Assembly (NCBI RefSeq): GCF_023016805.1
Contig: NZ_JALKCH010000006.1
Location: forward strand, 1-64,000
Length of the DNA: 64,000 nt
DNA from: Ancylobacter crimeensis
GTDB lineage: Bacteria > Pseudomonadota > Alphaproteobacteria > Rhizobiales > Xanthobacteraceae
Reading direction: 5' to 3'
In this document: piece by piece, positions 26,408 through 36,700 of the stretch
Position numbering within the stretch: the stretch's first letter is position 1
How the letters are laid out: each line of letters opens with the position of its first letter
Program-made: the position numbers and the translations under genes
Notes under the pieces: generated by a model
What the model was told of the DNA's origin: nothing
Seen by the model: only the letters and a program-made list of their open reading frames with translations
The model's database searches: none

Positions 26408-26433
26408 GATTCTGAGTGAAATGGAGAAGATGA

Positions 26434-26904
26434 ATGTCCGAACAAGACGCGTCGAACGCCGATTATCTTGGCCTTACTGCCGATGTCGTCGCCGCTTTCG
26501 TGGGTAACAACTCGGTTCCGGCCACCGAGCTGCCTGACCTGATCGCGAAGGTTCATGGCGCGCTCCTCCGTCTCGGGGCTCCGGTTCCTGTGGTAACCGA
26601 AGAAGTGCTGAAGCCGGCGGTTCCGGTGAAGAAGTCGGTGACTCCGGAATTTATCGTCTGTCTTGAAGACGGGCTGAAGTTCAAGTCGCTGAAGCGTCAT
26701 CTGCGGACCAAATACAATATGACGCCCGAGGAATACCGCGCGAAGTGGGGTCTGCCGAACGACTACCCCATGGTCGCCCCGAGCTATGCTGAGGCGCGCT
26801 CCAATCTCGCCAAGAAGATGGGCCTGGGCCAGCAGCGCAAGAAGCCGGTTCCGCCCCCGGCCCCCGCCAAGCCGCGCGGCCGTCGCAAGGCGACCGCTGC
26901 CTGA
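26434..26904 (+). CDS. mucR: MucR/Ros family transcriptional regulator
   Basis: The 156-residue protein matches rhizobial MucR: an N-terminal oligomerisation region ([20 protein letters not shown]), a Ros-type zinc-finger domain (about 70-135, [20 protein letters not shown], then [17 protein letters not shown]) and a basic Ala/Pro tail. MucR is an H-NS-like global silencer of AT-rich DNA, controlling exopolysaccharide, motility and virulence genes. In the finger, Cys76 and His89 are present, but the other two ligand positions are Asp79 and Tyr94. This is near the zinc-independent MucR relatives. It is a single-gene unit with its own terminator. Confidence 0.92.
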   Translation: MSEQDASNADYLGLTADVVAAFVGNNSVPATELPDLIAKVHGALLRLGAPVPVVTEEVLKPAVPVKKSVTPEFIVCLEDGLKFKSLKRHLRTKYNMTPEEYRAKWGLPNDYPMVAPSYAEARSNLAKKMGLGQQRKKPVPPPAPAKPRGRRKATAA

Positions 26905-27344
26905 GTGGGCCAGCCGCGCGAGCCGCATCCACCGGGATGCGGTTCGGCCCTCCATCTTTACAAAACGGCCGGCGTGGACAGCGCCGGCCGTTTTGTTGTC
27001 GGCCGCCCCCGTCGGATGCCTGCGGCAATCCCCGGCCGACGCATGGCTGCCTCCCACATGGCAGCAGCCCGCGCCCCATGCAGTCCGAAGGCCGTCGACA
27101 GGTGGCGGAACGGGCCTGCGCGAACATGCGACGCTCCGGCGTTCAGCCGAGCAACCGCGCGGCTTCGCGACACATCAGGCGCAGTGGAGACCCAGGACGG
27201 ACCGTCAGTTTATATTTTCTCAAATGTAAATCTTACAGGCAGTTCTTTTTAATAATTCCACTTGTCCTTACAAATATTTAAGTTGATTTTTCCGCATGCG
27301 GACCGGATAGCTCGCCAGCCATCTTGCTGACAGCTTCGTGAACC
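26905..27344. other. Intergenic region (440 bp) between mucR and the siderophore locus
   Basis: It contains the mucR terminator (26960-26996). It also contains, at 27205-27300, a markedly AT-rich stretch with long A and T runs, in a region otherwise above 60% G+C, which should hold the promoter of the iron-uptake operon. No textbook Fur, RirA (TGA-N9-TCA) or Irr box was found by eye. MucR itself prefers AT-rich DNA and lies next door. Confidence 0.45.
26960..26996 (+). terminator. Intrinsic terminator of mucR
   Basis: ACAAAACGGCCGGCG (26960-26974) pairs perfectly with CGCCGGCCGTTTTGT (26982-26996) around a seven-base loop. The 3' arm ends in a T-rich run (TTTTGTTGT). It lies 55 bases after the mucR stop codon. 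Confidence 0.9.
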
Positions 27345-28484
27345 ATGCGCGTCACATTCCCGCTCAATCCCGACCGAATTGCAGATCTGGTGAGGCCGAC
27401 CTTCGTCGCCCTGCTCCTCTTCACGGCTGCCGTGCTTACGCTTGGGCGTGCGCAGGCCGAAATCGTGCTCACCGACGTGGCTGGCCGCACGGTGACGCTG
27501 GAGGCACCGGCCCATCGCCTGCTGATCGACGACGGGCGCTTCCTCACGGCGCTGTCGCTGCTGCACCGCGATCCCGTCGCCGTGCTCGCGGCGTGGCCGC
27601 GCGACATCAATCGCTTCGGCGAGCGTACCTATGCCGACTACGCGGCGCGCTTCCCGGCGATCGACCGGCTCGCCAAGGTCGCCTCCTCGGCCGGCAAGCT
27701 GTCGGTCGAGCAGGTGCTGGCGGCGCGGCCCGACGTTGCCGTGTTCTCGCTCGGCTCCCAGCCGTCCGATGCCGACCGCGCCACGATGGAGGCGGCCGGC
27801 ATCAAGGTGATGGTCATCGACTTCTTCATCCACCCGCTGACCAACACCGAGCCGAGCCTGCTGCTGCTCGGCAGGGCGACCGGCGCGCAGGAGGCGGCCG
27901 AGCGTTTCCTCGCCTATCGCCGCGAAAAGCTGGAGGCGATCCGCGCCCGCATCGCGGCCTCGCCGAAGCCGGCCCCCACGGTGTTCCTGGAGCCGCACGC
28001 CGCGCAGACGGATGACTGCTGCAACTCGCCGGGCAAGGGCAATGTGGGCGACCTCATTGCCTTCGCCGGCGGCGACAATATCGGCGCGGCCGTCATTCCC
28101 CGCGCCTTCGGCAAGCTGAACCTCGAATATGTCATCGCGCAGGACCCGGAGGTCTACATCGCGACGGGGGGCGCCCACATGGCCGGCACGGCAGGCCTGA
28201 CGGTGGGACCGGAATTCCCGCCCGACGTGGCGCGCCACACCCTTCAGGGCGTCGTCGCCCGCCCCGGCTTCGCCGCGCTGAAGGCGGTGCGCGAAGGCCG
28301 GGTTCACGGCCTGTCGCACCAGCTCCTCAATTCGCCGCTCGACATCGTCACCGCGCAGATCCTCGCCGCCTGGATCCGGCCCGACCTCTTCAGCGAAGCC
28401 GAGGCCGACGAGGTGCAGCGCACCCTGAACGAACGTTTCCTCGCCGTGCCGGTGGCCGGCCCCAACTGGATCGACCTCGACTGA
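27345..28484 (+). CDS. Iron-siderophore ABC transporter periplasmic binding protein (FepB/TroA-type)
   Basis: The 379-residue protein has a long signal peptide (hydrophobic core FVALLLFTAAVLTLG, cleavage near GRAQA-E) and a class III helical-backbone binding-protein fold. IVLTDVAGRTVTLEAP at the mature start, VEQVLAARPDVAVFSL and WIRPDLF near the end are typical of ferric-siderophore or heme binding proteins. It would collect the iron chelate in the periplasm for an FecCD-type permease, which is not in the window. It is the first gene on this strand after the AT-rich gap and likely begins the siderophore operon. Confidence 0.82.
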   Translation: MRVTFPLNPDRIADLVRPTFVALLLFTAAVLTLGRAQAEIVLTDVAGRTVTLEAPAHRLLIDDGRFLTALSLLHRDPVAVLAAWPRDINRFGERTYADYAARFPAIDRLAKVASSAGKLSVEQVLAARPDVAVFSLGSQPSDADRATMEAAGIKVMVIDFFIHPLTNTEPSLLLLGRATGAQEAAERFLAYRREKLEAIRARIAASPKPAPTVFLEPHAAQTDDCCNSPGKGNVGDLIAFAGGDNIGAAVIPRAFGKLNLEYVIAQDPEVYIATGGAHMAGTAGLTVGPEFPPDVARHTLQGVVARPGFAALKAVREGRVHGLSHQLLNSPLDIVTAQILAAWIRPDLFSEAEADEVQRTLNERFLAVPVAGPNWIDLD

Positions 28485-28606
28485 CGGACCGACCTCGAAC
28501 GACGGCTCAACCTTGCCTGACGGCTGAAGCCATCGCCGCCCCCGCGCCCGACCTCGCCGCGCGCCCGGCGGCGGCCACGCCGCCTCACCTCATGGAGACC
28601 CCTCGC

Positions 28607-29794
28607 ATGTCCCTCGCCCTTCTCGCCCCCCGCCTGTCCCTGCGGGCCGGCCTGCTCGCCACCGCCGCCTTCCTGCTGATGCCGGCCTACGCTGAGGCCG
28701 AGCCGCAGGTGGTGAAGTCGGTGAAGCCGGCGGACGGGCTCTATGAGGTCGTCGTCGGCAATGACCGGGTCTATGTCGCCGCCACCGGCCCGCGCGGATC
28801 GGACCAGGGCAAGATCCTCGCGCTCGATCCGAAGACGCTCGAGGTGAAGGAAACCATCGCGCTCGGCGACGATCCCGTCTTCGGCCTCGGCATCAACACG
28901 AAGACGAAGACCCTCTACGGCACCCAGACCCGCGACGGCGTACTCGCCATCATCGACCTCGCCACCGGCAAGGTGGTCGGCACGGTGAAGAAAGGCGAGA
29001 AGTCCCATGTCCGCGAGGTTCTCGTGGATGAAGACGCCGACCGGGCCTATGTCAGCATCTTCACCCGCGGCGAGACCGCCGGCGAGGTCTGGGTGGTCGA
29101 CGGCGCGAAGAAGGAACTCGCCGGCACCATCACCGACCTGCCGGCCGGCGTCTCCGGCCTCGCGCTCGATCCGAAGGGCAAGCGCCTCTTCGTCATCACC
29201 ATGCTGAACAACGAGGTCCACATCGTCGACCTCGCCTCCGGCAAAGTGGTCAAGGACATGCCGACGGGCGGCAAGGGTTCGATCAACGTCGCCTACGACC
29301 CGAACGGCAACCGCCTGTTCATCGCCAATCAGGAGAGCAACGACCTCACCGTGCTGAATGCGGATGACGGCACCGTGCTCGCCACCATCCCCACCGGCGA
29401 GGGCGCGCTCGGCGTCGCTTATGACCCGGCCCGCAACCTGGCCTTCGTCGCCAATCGCCGCGGCGGCTATGTCAGCATCGTCGACGGCAAGGAATTGAAG
29501 GTCGTCGCCAATGTCGTCACCGGCTCGATGCCGAACACCGTGGCGATCGACAAGGCGGGCGGCGGCATCTTCGTCACCAACAAGGTGAAGACCGGCATGC
29601 GTCCCCCGCGCCCGGCGGAAGGCCCGGCCCCGGCGGGCGCTCCTCCGGCGGGCGCTCCCGGCGCTACCGCTGCGGCTCCTGCGGGCGCGGCTCCTGCGGG
29701 CGCGCCGCCGGCCGGCGGTCCGGGCGGTCCCGGCGGCCGGCCTGCCCCGATGATCGACCCCTATGGCGACACCGTCACCCTGGTGACGCCCTGA
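28607..29794 (+). CDS. YncE-like seven-bladed beta-propeller, periplasmic, with Pro/Ala/Gly-rich insert
   Basis: The 395-residue protein has a signal peptide (LLATAAFLLMPAYAEA) and repeated propeller strands such as DRVYVAATGPRG, GVLAIIDLATGKVVGTVKKG, NEVHIVDLASGKVV and GYVSIVDGKELKVV. This matches the YncE family. In E. coli, yncE sits next to a TonB receptor and responds to iron. A low-complexity insert of about 50 residues (roughly 29600-29755, repeats of AGAPPAG type) interrupts the last blade before a final DTVTLVTP strand. GGAG precedes the ATG at 28607 at good spacing; 28592 is an alternative. A role in ferric-siderophore handling is inferred from position only. Confidence 0.8.
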   Translation: MSLALLAPRLSLRAGLLATAAFLLMPAYAEAEPQVVKSVKPADGLYEVVVGNDRVYVAATGPRGSDQGKILALDPKTLEVKETIALGDDPVFGLGINTKTKTLYGTQTRDGVLAIIDLATGKVVGTVKKGEKSHVREVLVDEDADRAYVSIFTRGETAGEVWVVDGAKKELAGTITDLPAGVSGLALDPKGKRLFVITMLNNEVHIVDLASGKVVKDMPTGGKGSINVAYDPNGNRLFIANQESNDLTVLNADDGTVLATIPTGEGALGVAYDPARNLAFVANRRGGYVSIVDGKELKVVANVVTGSMPNTVAIDKAGGGIFVTNKVKTGMRPPRPAEGPAPAGAPPAGAPGATAAAPAGAAPAGAPPAGGPGGPGGRPAPMIDPYGDTVTLVTP

Positions 29795-29812
29795 CGGGCA
29801 GCCGGTAGCGGA

Positions 29813-31126
29813 ATGGACATGACACAGCAGACGGGGTGCAAGGCGCCGGCCGAGCCGCGCGTGCAACCAGCGGGCGGCCCGGCGGAGAGCGCGCAGAACG
29901 GGCCGGCCGGTGCCTCCTTCGTGGTGAGAAGCCGCGGCGCGACGATCGTCGCGCAGGGCTGCCGGCAGGTGCTGCACACCGCCCCCGGCCGGGTGGCGGC
30001 CGATGCCGCGCATCTTCTCCGGCACCTCTCCGAAGGCCCTCGCCTGCTGGTCGGCGCCCTGCCCTTCGACGTGGCGGAGGCCCCCCATCTCTACCAGCCG
30101 CAGGCCCTCGCACCGGCCGAGGCGCTACGAGCCGCCTCGCAGTCCGCCACCCCTCCCTCCGCCCCTCTTCCCGCAGGCGGCTGGCGGCTGGGCGAGCGAC
30201 CTTCCGCCGGCGCCTATCGCAATGCCGTGGCGCGGGCGCTCGCCCTCATCGCGGCCGGCGCGGGGGACGACGCAGGAGAACTCGGCGACGCCGGGGCGCT
30301 CAGCAAGGTCGTGCTCGCCCGCGGGCTCGATCTGGAAGCCGACCGGCCCATCGACATCGCCGCCCTGCTGCGCCGGCTCGGCGCCGATCCGGCCGTCACC
30401 GCCTTCTGCGTGCCGCTGCCCGCCGATGCGCGCATGGCAGCCGCCACGGCGACGCGCCATCTGGTGGGGGCCAGCCCGGAACTGCTGGTCTCGCGACGCG
30501 GCGATCGCGTCACCTCGCATCCGTTGGCCGGCTCGGCCCGGCGGCTTGCCGATTCCGCCGCCGATCGCGCCTCCGCCGAAGCCCTGCTGGCCTCGGAGAA
30601 GGACCATCGCGAGCATGGCGTGGTGGTGGAGGCGATCCTCGACATGCTCGCCCCGCTCTGCCGCGAGCTCGGCGCACCGGAGGGAACCACCCTCGCCTCC
30701 ACGCTCAGCATGTGGCACCTCGGCACCCGCATCGAGGGGCGGCTGAAGGATCCTGAAACCTCGTCGCTCGCCCTCGCCGCCCTGCTGCACCCGACACCGG
30801 CGGTGTGTGGCACCCCGCGCGCCGCCGCCGCCGCCGCCATCGCCGCGCTCGAGCCGGAGCCGCGCGGCTTCTATGCCGGCGCGGTCGGCTGGTGCGACGC
30901 GGCGGGCGAGGGCGACTGGTGGGTCGCCATACGCTGCGCCGATGTCTGCGGCAGCCGGGCCCGCCTCTTCGCCGGGGCCGGCATCGTCGCGGGCTCCGAT
31001 CCCGTGGCGGAGACAGAAGAAACCGGCGCCAAGTTCGCGGCGCTGCTGGCCGCGCTCGGCGTGCCCGCGAGCGCGCTGCCGCCGCACGACACGCCGGCCA
31101 CGGCCCGCCCCGCGGAGAACACATGA
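29813..31126 (+). CDS. entC: Isochorismate synthase
   Basis: The 437-residue protein has the chorismate-binding MST fold at its C-terminal two thirds: [52 protein letters not shown], and [20 protein letters not shown] with the acid residues that bind Mg. It converts chorismate to isochorismate, the first committed step of 2,3-dihydroxybenzoate synthesis. A second ATG at 29819 is possible. Its stop codon overlaps the entE start by four bases. The N-terminal 60 residues are poorly conserved. Confidence 0.92.
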   Translation: MDMTQQTGCKAPAEPRVQPAGGPAESAQNGPAGASFVVRSRGATIVAQGCRQVLHTAPGRVAADAAHLLRHLSEGPRLLVGALPFDVAEAPHLYQPQALAPAEALRAASQSATPPSAPLPAGGWRLGERPSAGAYRNAVARALALIAAGAGDDAGELGDAGALSKVVLARGLDLEADRPIDIAALLRRLGADPAVTAFCVPLPADARMAAATATRHLVGASPELLVSRRGDRVTSHPLAGSARRLADSAADRASAEALLASEKDHREHGVVVEAILDMLAPLCRELGAPEGTTLASTLSMWHLGTRIEGRLKDPETSSLALAALLHPTPAVCGTPRAAAAAAIAALEPEPRGFYAGAVGWCDAAGEGDWWVAIRCADVCGSRARLFAGAGIVAGSDPVAETEETGAKFAALLAALGVPASALPPHDTPATARPAENT

Positions 31127-32778
31127 TGACGACCCCTCTGCAACAGGTCTGGCCCCCCGACCTCGCCGCCCGCTACCGCGACGCCGGCATCTGGACCGGC
31201 GAGACCTTCCCCGCCTTCCTGCGTGCCCGCGCCTCCCGTTTCGCGGCACGCACCGCCGTGGTCGGTGGAGAGCAGCGCTGGAGTTACGCCGAGCTTGCCG
31301 CGCGCGCGACGCGCATTGCCGGCGGCCTGCTGGCGCAGGGGCTCGAACCCGGCGACCGGGTGGTGGTGCAGGTGCCGAACATTCCGGAATTCCTGTCCGT
31401 GATCTTCGGCCTGTTCCTCGCCCGACTGGTGCCGGTCTATGCGCTGCCCGCCCACCGGCAGGTCGAGGTGCTCCATCTCGCCCGGGCGAGCGAAGCACGC
31501 GGCTACATCATCGCCGCCCGGCATGAGGGTTTCGACTACCGCGCGCTGGCGCGAATGGTCACCGCCGAGCTGCCCGCGCTGGAGCATGTGATCGTCATCG
31601 GCGACGACGCTCCCGCCGACGCCGGCTTCACCGCGCTCGACGCGCTGCCGGAGCCGGCCGGCCCGCTGCCTGCCGAGCCCGCCCCCTCCGAGGTCGCCTT
31701 CCTGCAGATTTCCGGCGGCAGCACCGGGCTGTCCAAGCTGATCCCCCGCACCCATGACGATTATCTCTATTCGGTGCGGGCCAGCGCGCAGATCTGCGGG
31801 CTCACCCCGGACAGTGTCTATCTCGCGGCCCTGCCGGTCGCGCACAATTTCCCGATGAGCTCGCCCGGCGTGCTGGGCGTGCTGGATGCCGGCGGCACGG
31901 TGGTGATGAGCCCCTCGCCGAGCCCGGAGGCCGCCTTCCCGCTGATCGCCCGCGAGAAGGTGACCATGACCGGCCTCGTGCCCCCGCTCGCTCTGCTCTG
32001 GCTGCAGGCGGCGCCGAACAGCGCGCACGACCTTTCCAGCCTGAAGGTGCTTCAGGTCGGCGGCGCCAAGTTCACGCCGGAGGCCGCGCGCCGGGTGCGC
32101 CCGGTGCTGGGCTGCACCCTGCAGCAGGTGTTCGGCATGGCAGAAGGGCTGGTGAACTACACCCGCCTCGACGACCCGGAAGAGATCATCACCGGCACCC
32201 AGGGCCGCCCGATCAGCGCCGACGACGAGGTGCTGGTGCTGGACGACGAAGGCCGGCCGGTGCCGGAGGGCGAGCCCGGCCATCTGCTGACGCGCGGGCC
32301 CTATACCATTCGCGGCTACCACAACGATCCCGGTGCCAATGCCCGCGCCTTCACGCCCGACGGCTATTACCGCACCGGCGACATCGTGGCCCGGCGGCCC
32401 GGCGGTTATCTGGTGGTGCAGGGCCGGGCCGGCGACCACATCAACCGCGCCGGCGAGAAGGTGTCCGCCGAGGAGATCGAGGACCATCTCCTCGCCCATC
32501 CGCAGGTGTTCGATGCCGCCGTGGTGTCGCTGCCCGACCCGTTCCTCGGCGAGCGGAGCTGCGCGTTCGTGATTGCCGCCGGCGAGGCGCCGAAGGCGGC
32601 GGCGCTGAAGGCCTTTGTGCGCGGGCGCGGGCTTGCCGATTTCAAGGTGCCGGACCAGATCGTCTTCGTGCCGGCCTTCGCCACCACTGCGGTCGGCAAG
32701 GTCAGCCGCAAGGAGCTGCGCGCCCGGCTGCGACGCGACTTCCTGGAGGCGCAGGCCGCGAAGGAGACCTCCTCATGA
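31123..32778 (+). CDS. entE: 2,3-dihydroxybenzoate-AMP ligase
   Basis: The 551-residue adenylate-forming enzyme matches EntE/DhbE. Core motifs are [20 protein letters not shown] (A3), [35 protein letters not shown] (A5), YYRTGDIV (A7) and [20 protein letters not shown] (A8). The family aryl-acid pocket sequence HNFPMSSPG is intact. It activates 2,3-dihydroxybenzoate with ATP and loads it on the aryl carrier protein encoded two genes downstream. GGAGAA precedes the ATG. It overlaps entC upstream and entB downstream by four bases each. Confidence 0.95.
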   Translation: MMTTPLQQVWPPDLAARYRDAGIWTGETFPAFLRARASRFAARTAVVGGEQRWSYAELAARATRIAGGLLAQGLEPGDRVVVQVPNIPEFLSVIFGLFLARLVPVYALPAHRQVEVLHLARASEARGYIIAARHEGFDYRALARMVTAELPALEHVIVIGDDAPADAGFTALDALPEPAGPLPAEPAPSEVAFLQISGGSTGLSKLIPRTHDDYLYSVRASAQICGLTPDSVYLAALPVAHNFPMSSPGVLGVLDAGGTVVMSPSPSPEAAFPLIAREKVTMTGLVPPLALLWLQAAPNSAHDLSSLKVLQVGGAKFTPEAARRVRPVLGCTLQQVFGMAEGLVNYTRLDDPEEIITGTQGRPISADDEVLVLDDEGRPVPEGEPGHLLTRGPYTIRGYHNDPGANARAFTPDGYYRTGDIVARRPGGYLVVQGRAGDHINRAGEKVSAEEIEDHLLAHPQVFDAAVVSLPDPFLGERSCAFVIAAGEAPKAAALKAFVRGRGLADFKVPDQIVFVPAFATTAVGKVSRKELRARLRRDFLEAQAAKETSS

Positions 32779-33437
32779 GCACCCCCGGCACCGCATCCGC
32801 ACCTGGCCTGCCCAGTGTTCCGCCCTACGCCCTGCCGCGCGAGGAGGAACTACCCGCCCCGCGCGCGCCCTTCGCGCTGGAAAAGCGCCGCGCGGCCTTG
32901 CTGATTCACGACATGCAGGCCTATTTCCTGCGCGTCTTCGCCCCCGACGCCGCGCCGCTCGCCCCGATGGTGGCGCATATCGCCGCGCTGGCGCAGGCGG
33001 CCCGCGCGGCCGGCATCCCGGTGTTCTACACCGCGCAGGAGGGCAACCAGGACCGCCGCGACCGCGGCCTGCAGGCCGAGCTGTGGGGGCCCGGCATGAG
33101 CCGCGCGCCCGGCCACCAGTCCATCATCCCGGAACTGGCGCCGGAGGCGGACGATTTCGTGCTGGTGAAGCACCGCTATTCCGCCTTCCAGCGCAGCAAT
33201 CTGGAAACGCTGATGCGGGTGCGCGGGCGCGACCAGCTCGTCATCTGCGGGGTCTATGCCCATATCGGCTGCCTGCTGACGGCGGCGGACGCCTTCATGC
33301 GCGACATCGAGCCCTTCATGGCCGCCGATGCGCTGGGCGACTTTTCCCGCGAGAAGCAGGACGGCGCGCTCGCCTATCTCGCCGGTGTGTGCGGCGTGCC
33401 GCTCTCCACCCGCGCGATCCTTGAGGTTTTCGCATGA
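32775..33437 (+). CDS. entB: Isochorismatase (EntB N-terminal half only)
   Basis: The 220-residue protein is the hydrolase part of Ent[21 protein letters not shown] at the start, [16 protein letters not shown] with the catalytic Asp, [18 protein letters not shown], and [19 protein letters not shown]. It cleaves isochorismate to 2,3-dihydro-2,3-dihydroxybenzoate and pyruvate. The C-terminal aryl-carrier domain of EntB/DhbB/VibB is absent; it is supplied by the next, separate gene. Both ends overlap neighbours by four bases. Confidence 0.94.
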   Translation: MSTPGTASAPGLPSVPPYALPREEELPAPRAPFALEKRRAALLIHDMQAYFLRVFAPDAAPLAPMVAHIAALAQAARAAGIPVFYTAQEGNQDRRDRGLQAELWGPGMSRAPGHQSIIPELAPEADDFVLVKHRYSAFQRSNLETLMRVRGRDQLVICGVYAHIGCLLTAADAFMRDIEPFMAADALGDFSREKQDGALAYLAGVCGVPLSTRAILEVFA

Positions 33438-33745
33438 TCGACCCGACCGAGATCCGCCGCTTCGAAGCCCCGGCCGCGCCGCTGACCCGCGAGGCGATGC
33501 GCGCCGACATCGCCGCCATGCTGCATGAGGCGCCCGAGGCGATCGACGGCGGAGACAGCCTGATGGACCTCGGGCTCGATTCCATGCGGGCCATGAACCT
33601 CGTGCTCGGCTGGAGCAAGGGCGGACTGAACCTCGAATTCTCCGAATTCGCCGAGCACCCCACGCTCGACGGCTGGTGGGCGATCGTCTCCCGCCGCATG
33701 GCCGAGCAGGCCGGCCAGCCCGCCGCCGGACGCGCGGACGGATGA
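33434..33745 (+). CDS. Stand-alone aryl carrier protein
   Basis: The 103-residue protein has a carrier-protein fold with the phosphopantetheine site DLGLDSMR, Ser50 being the attachment residue. The C-terminal part (EFSEFAEHPTLDGWWAIVSR) matches the end of EntB. It carries 2,3-dihydroxybenzoyl for condensation by the EntF-like NRPS. In E. coli this domain is fused to isochorismatase; here it is a separate gene placed exactly where the fused domain would be. Its ends overlap entB and the NRPS gene by four bases each. Confidence 0.92.
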   Translation: MIDPTEIRRFEAPAAPLTREAMRADIAAMLHEAPEAIDGGDSLMDLGLDSMRAMNLVLGWSKGGLNLEFSEFAEHPTLDGWWAIVSRRMAEQAGQPAAGRADG

Positions 33746-36700
33746 GCGGCGCGGAGCGCTCCGCCTCCGGGGCAGACGCCGGCGCGGACGGGCTGCGCCC
33801 GCTGACCGAGGCCCAGGAAGGCCTGTGGTTCGCGCAGGAGCGCGAACCGGCCAATCCGCTGTTCAACACCGGGCAATATGTCGAGCTGACCGGCCCGCTC
33901 GACCGTGCCGCCTTCGCCGACGCACTGGCGCAGGCCTTTGCCGAGGCCGACGCGCTGGCACTCGCCATCGTCGGGACGCCCGCCGGCCCCCGGCAGCGCG
34001 TCGAGGAGGCCCGCCGCCCCCGCCTCGCCTTCCGCGATGTGAGCGTGGCGGCCGATCCGCTGGCCGAAGCCGAAGCCGCCATCGCCGCCGAGATGGCGAG
34101 GCCCACCGACCCGGCACGCGATCCCCTCGCCGCCGCGACGCTCTATCGCCTCGGCGAGGCCCGCCACGTCTGGCACCAGCGCATCCACCATCTCGCGGTG
34201 GACGGCTACGGCATGATCCTGCTGACCCGCCGCGTCGCGAGCCTCTACAACGCCGCGCGCACCGGCGAGCCGGCCGGCGCGCCGCTCGCCCCGCTCGAGG
34301 CCGCCTTCGCGGAGGACGACGCCTACCGCGCCGCGCCCCGGCGCGCGGCCGACGCCGCCTTCTGGCAGGAGGCCTTCGCCGACCGGCCGGAGGCGGCCGG
34401 CCTCTCCTCCGTCACGGCGCCGGAGCCCTCGCCGATCGGGAAAGGGGCACCCGCCTTCCGCCGCGCCGCGCTCGATCTGCCGGCCGCGACCGTCGCCGGG
34501 CTGAACGCGCTGGCGGGCGAGGCCGGCGTGCCGTGGCCGGATGCGCTCACTGCGCTCGCCGGCGCCTATTGCCAGCGCCACACCGGCACCGCCGAGGCGC
34601 TGGTTGGGGTGCCGCACATGGCCCGGCTCGGCAGTCCGGCGGCGCGCAGCCTCGCCATGCTGATGAACGTGCTGCCGCTCCGGGTCACCCCCGACGAGGA
34701 CGCCCCGCTCCCCGCCTTCGTCGCCGCGGTGGGCCGCGCGCTGGTGAAGGCCCGGCGCCACGGTCGCTACCGTTCCGAGCAATTGCGCCGCGACCTCCGG
34801 CTGGTCGGCGCGGGGCATCGGCTCTACGGCCCGCTCATCAATGTGCTGCCTTTCGACGAGACGCCGCATTTCGGGGGACTCGACGCCCGGCTGGAGGTGC
34901 TCAGCACCGGGCCGGTGGACGACATCACCTTCACCTTCCGCAGCCATGGCACCGATGGGCTGCGCCTCGAGGTCGACGCCCATCCGCGGCTCTATGACGA
35001 CCGGCAGACGGAAGGCCATGCCGGCCGGCTCGCCGCCTTCCTAGCGGCGGCCATCGGCGCGTCCCGGCTCGCAGAGGTGCCGAGCGTAAGCCCAGCCGAG
35101 CAGCACTGGCTGGTCGAAACGCTCAATGCCACCGACCACGCGGTGCCGGACACAACGCTCGCGGCACTGATCGAAGCCACCATGGCGGCCCGGCCGGACG
35201 CCGTGGCGCTGACCTTCGGCGCCGCGTCGATGGACTACCGGACGCTCGATCTCCGTTCGGCCGCGCTCGCCCGGCAACTCGCGGGACGCGGCATCGGGCG
35301 CGGCGATCTCGTCGCCATCGCCCTGCCGCGCTCGCTGGACCTGCTGGTCGCCCTGGTCGCGGTGCTGCGGGCCGGCGCCGCCTATCTGCCGCTCGACCTC
35401 GAACAGCCGGACGCCCGGCTTGCCCGCATCCTCTCCTCCGCCGCGCCGCGCCTCGTTCTGGCGCAGGCTGCGGACGCCGCCCGGTTTGCCGTCGCGGTAC
35501 TGGCACCGGAGGATTGGGAGCAAACGGATCGGAAAGACGTGGATGGGGCGCAGGCGGGCGCTCGCCCCGTACCGCCCCGTCCCGAGGATGCGGCCTATGT
35601 GATCTACACCTCCGGCTCGACCGGCGAGCCCAAGGGCGTCGTCATCGAGCACCGCGCCATCGTCAACCGCCTCATCTGGATGCAGGCCCACTACGGCATC
35701 GGCGCGCGGGACGTGATCCTGCAGAAGACGCCGGCCACCTTCGACGTCTCGGTGTGGGAGTTCTTTCTGCCGCTCATCGCCGGCAGCCGCCTCGTCATCG
35801 CCCCGCCCGGCGCGCACCGCGATCCGGTGGCGCTGGCGGGGCTGATCCGCGATCACGGCGTCGGCACGCTGCATTTCGTGCCTTCGATGCTCGCCGCCTT
35901 CCTTTCCGAGCCGGCGGTGCGGGGCCTCGCTCTGGCTCGCGTGTTCTGCTCCGGCGAGGAACTGCCGGCGGAGCTGCGCGAGCGCTTCCATCGCACGATG
36001 GCGGGCGAGCTGCACAATCTCTACGGCCCGACGGAAGCGGCGGTGGACGTGTCCTTCTGGCCCGCCGGGCCGCAGGACCGCTCCCGGCCGGTGCCGATCG
36101 GCCACCCGGTGTGGAACACCCGGCTCTACGTGCTGGACGGGCGCGACCGGGTGAGCCCGCCGGGTGTCGCCGGCCAGCTTCATCTCGGCGGCGTGCAGCT
36201 CGCGCGCGGCTATCTCGGCCGGCCGGACCTTACCGCCGAACGGTTCCGCCCCGACCCGTTCCGGCCGAGGGAACGCACCTACGCGACCGGCGACCTCGCG
36301 CGGGTGCGGGAGGATGGCGCGGTGGTCTATCTCGGCCGCTCCGACCATCAGGTGAAGATCCGCGGCATCCGCATCGAGCTCGGCGAGATCGAGGCCGCCA
36401 TCGCGGACACCGGCCTCGTCGCGCAGGCGGTGGTGCTGGCCCGGCCCGATGCGCGCGGCGTGACCCGGCTGGTCGCCTATGCGGTGCCGGCGGCGGACGC
36501 CGGCCTCGCCGGGCTGCGGCCCGCGCTTGCCGCCCTGCTGCCGGAGCACATGGTGCCGACGGCCATCGTGCCGCTGCCGGTGCTGCCGGTGACCGCGAAC
36601 GGCAAGCTCGACCGTGCCGCCCTGCCGGAGCCGGACCTTGCCACCGCCGGCTCCTCCCGCCCGATGACGGAAACCGAGGCGCGCATCGCCCGGCTGGTGG

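Noticed and set aside
27205-27300. Canonical Fur or RirA box
   Set aside because: The stretch is AT-rich but no 19-bp Fur-like dyad or TGA-N9-TCA pattern of good quality was found.
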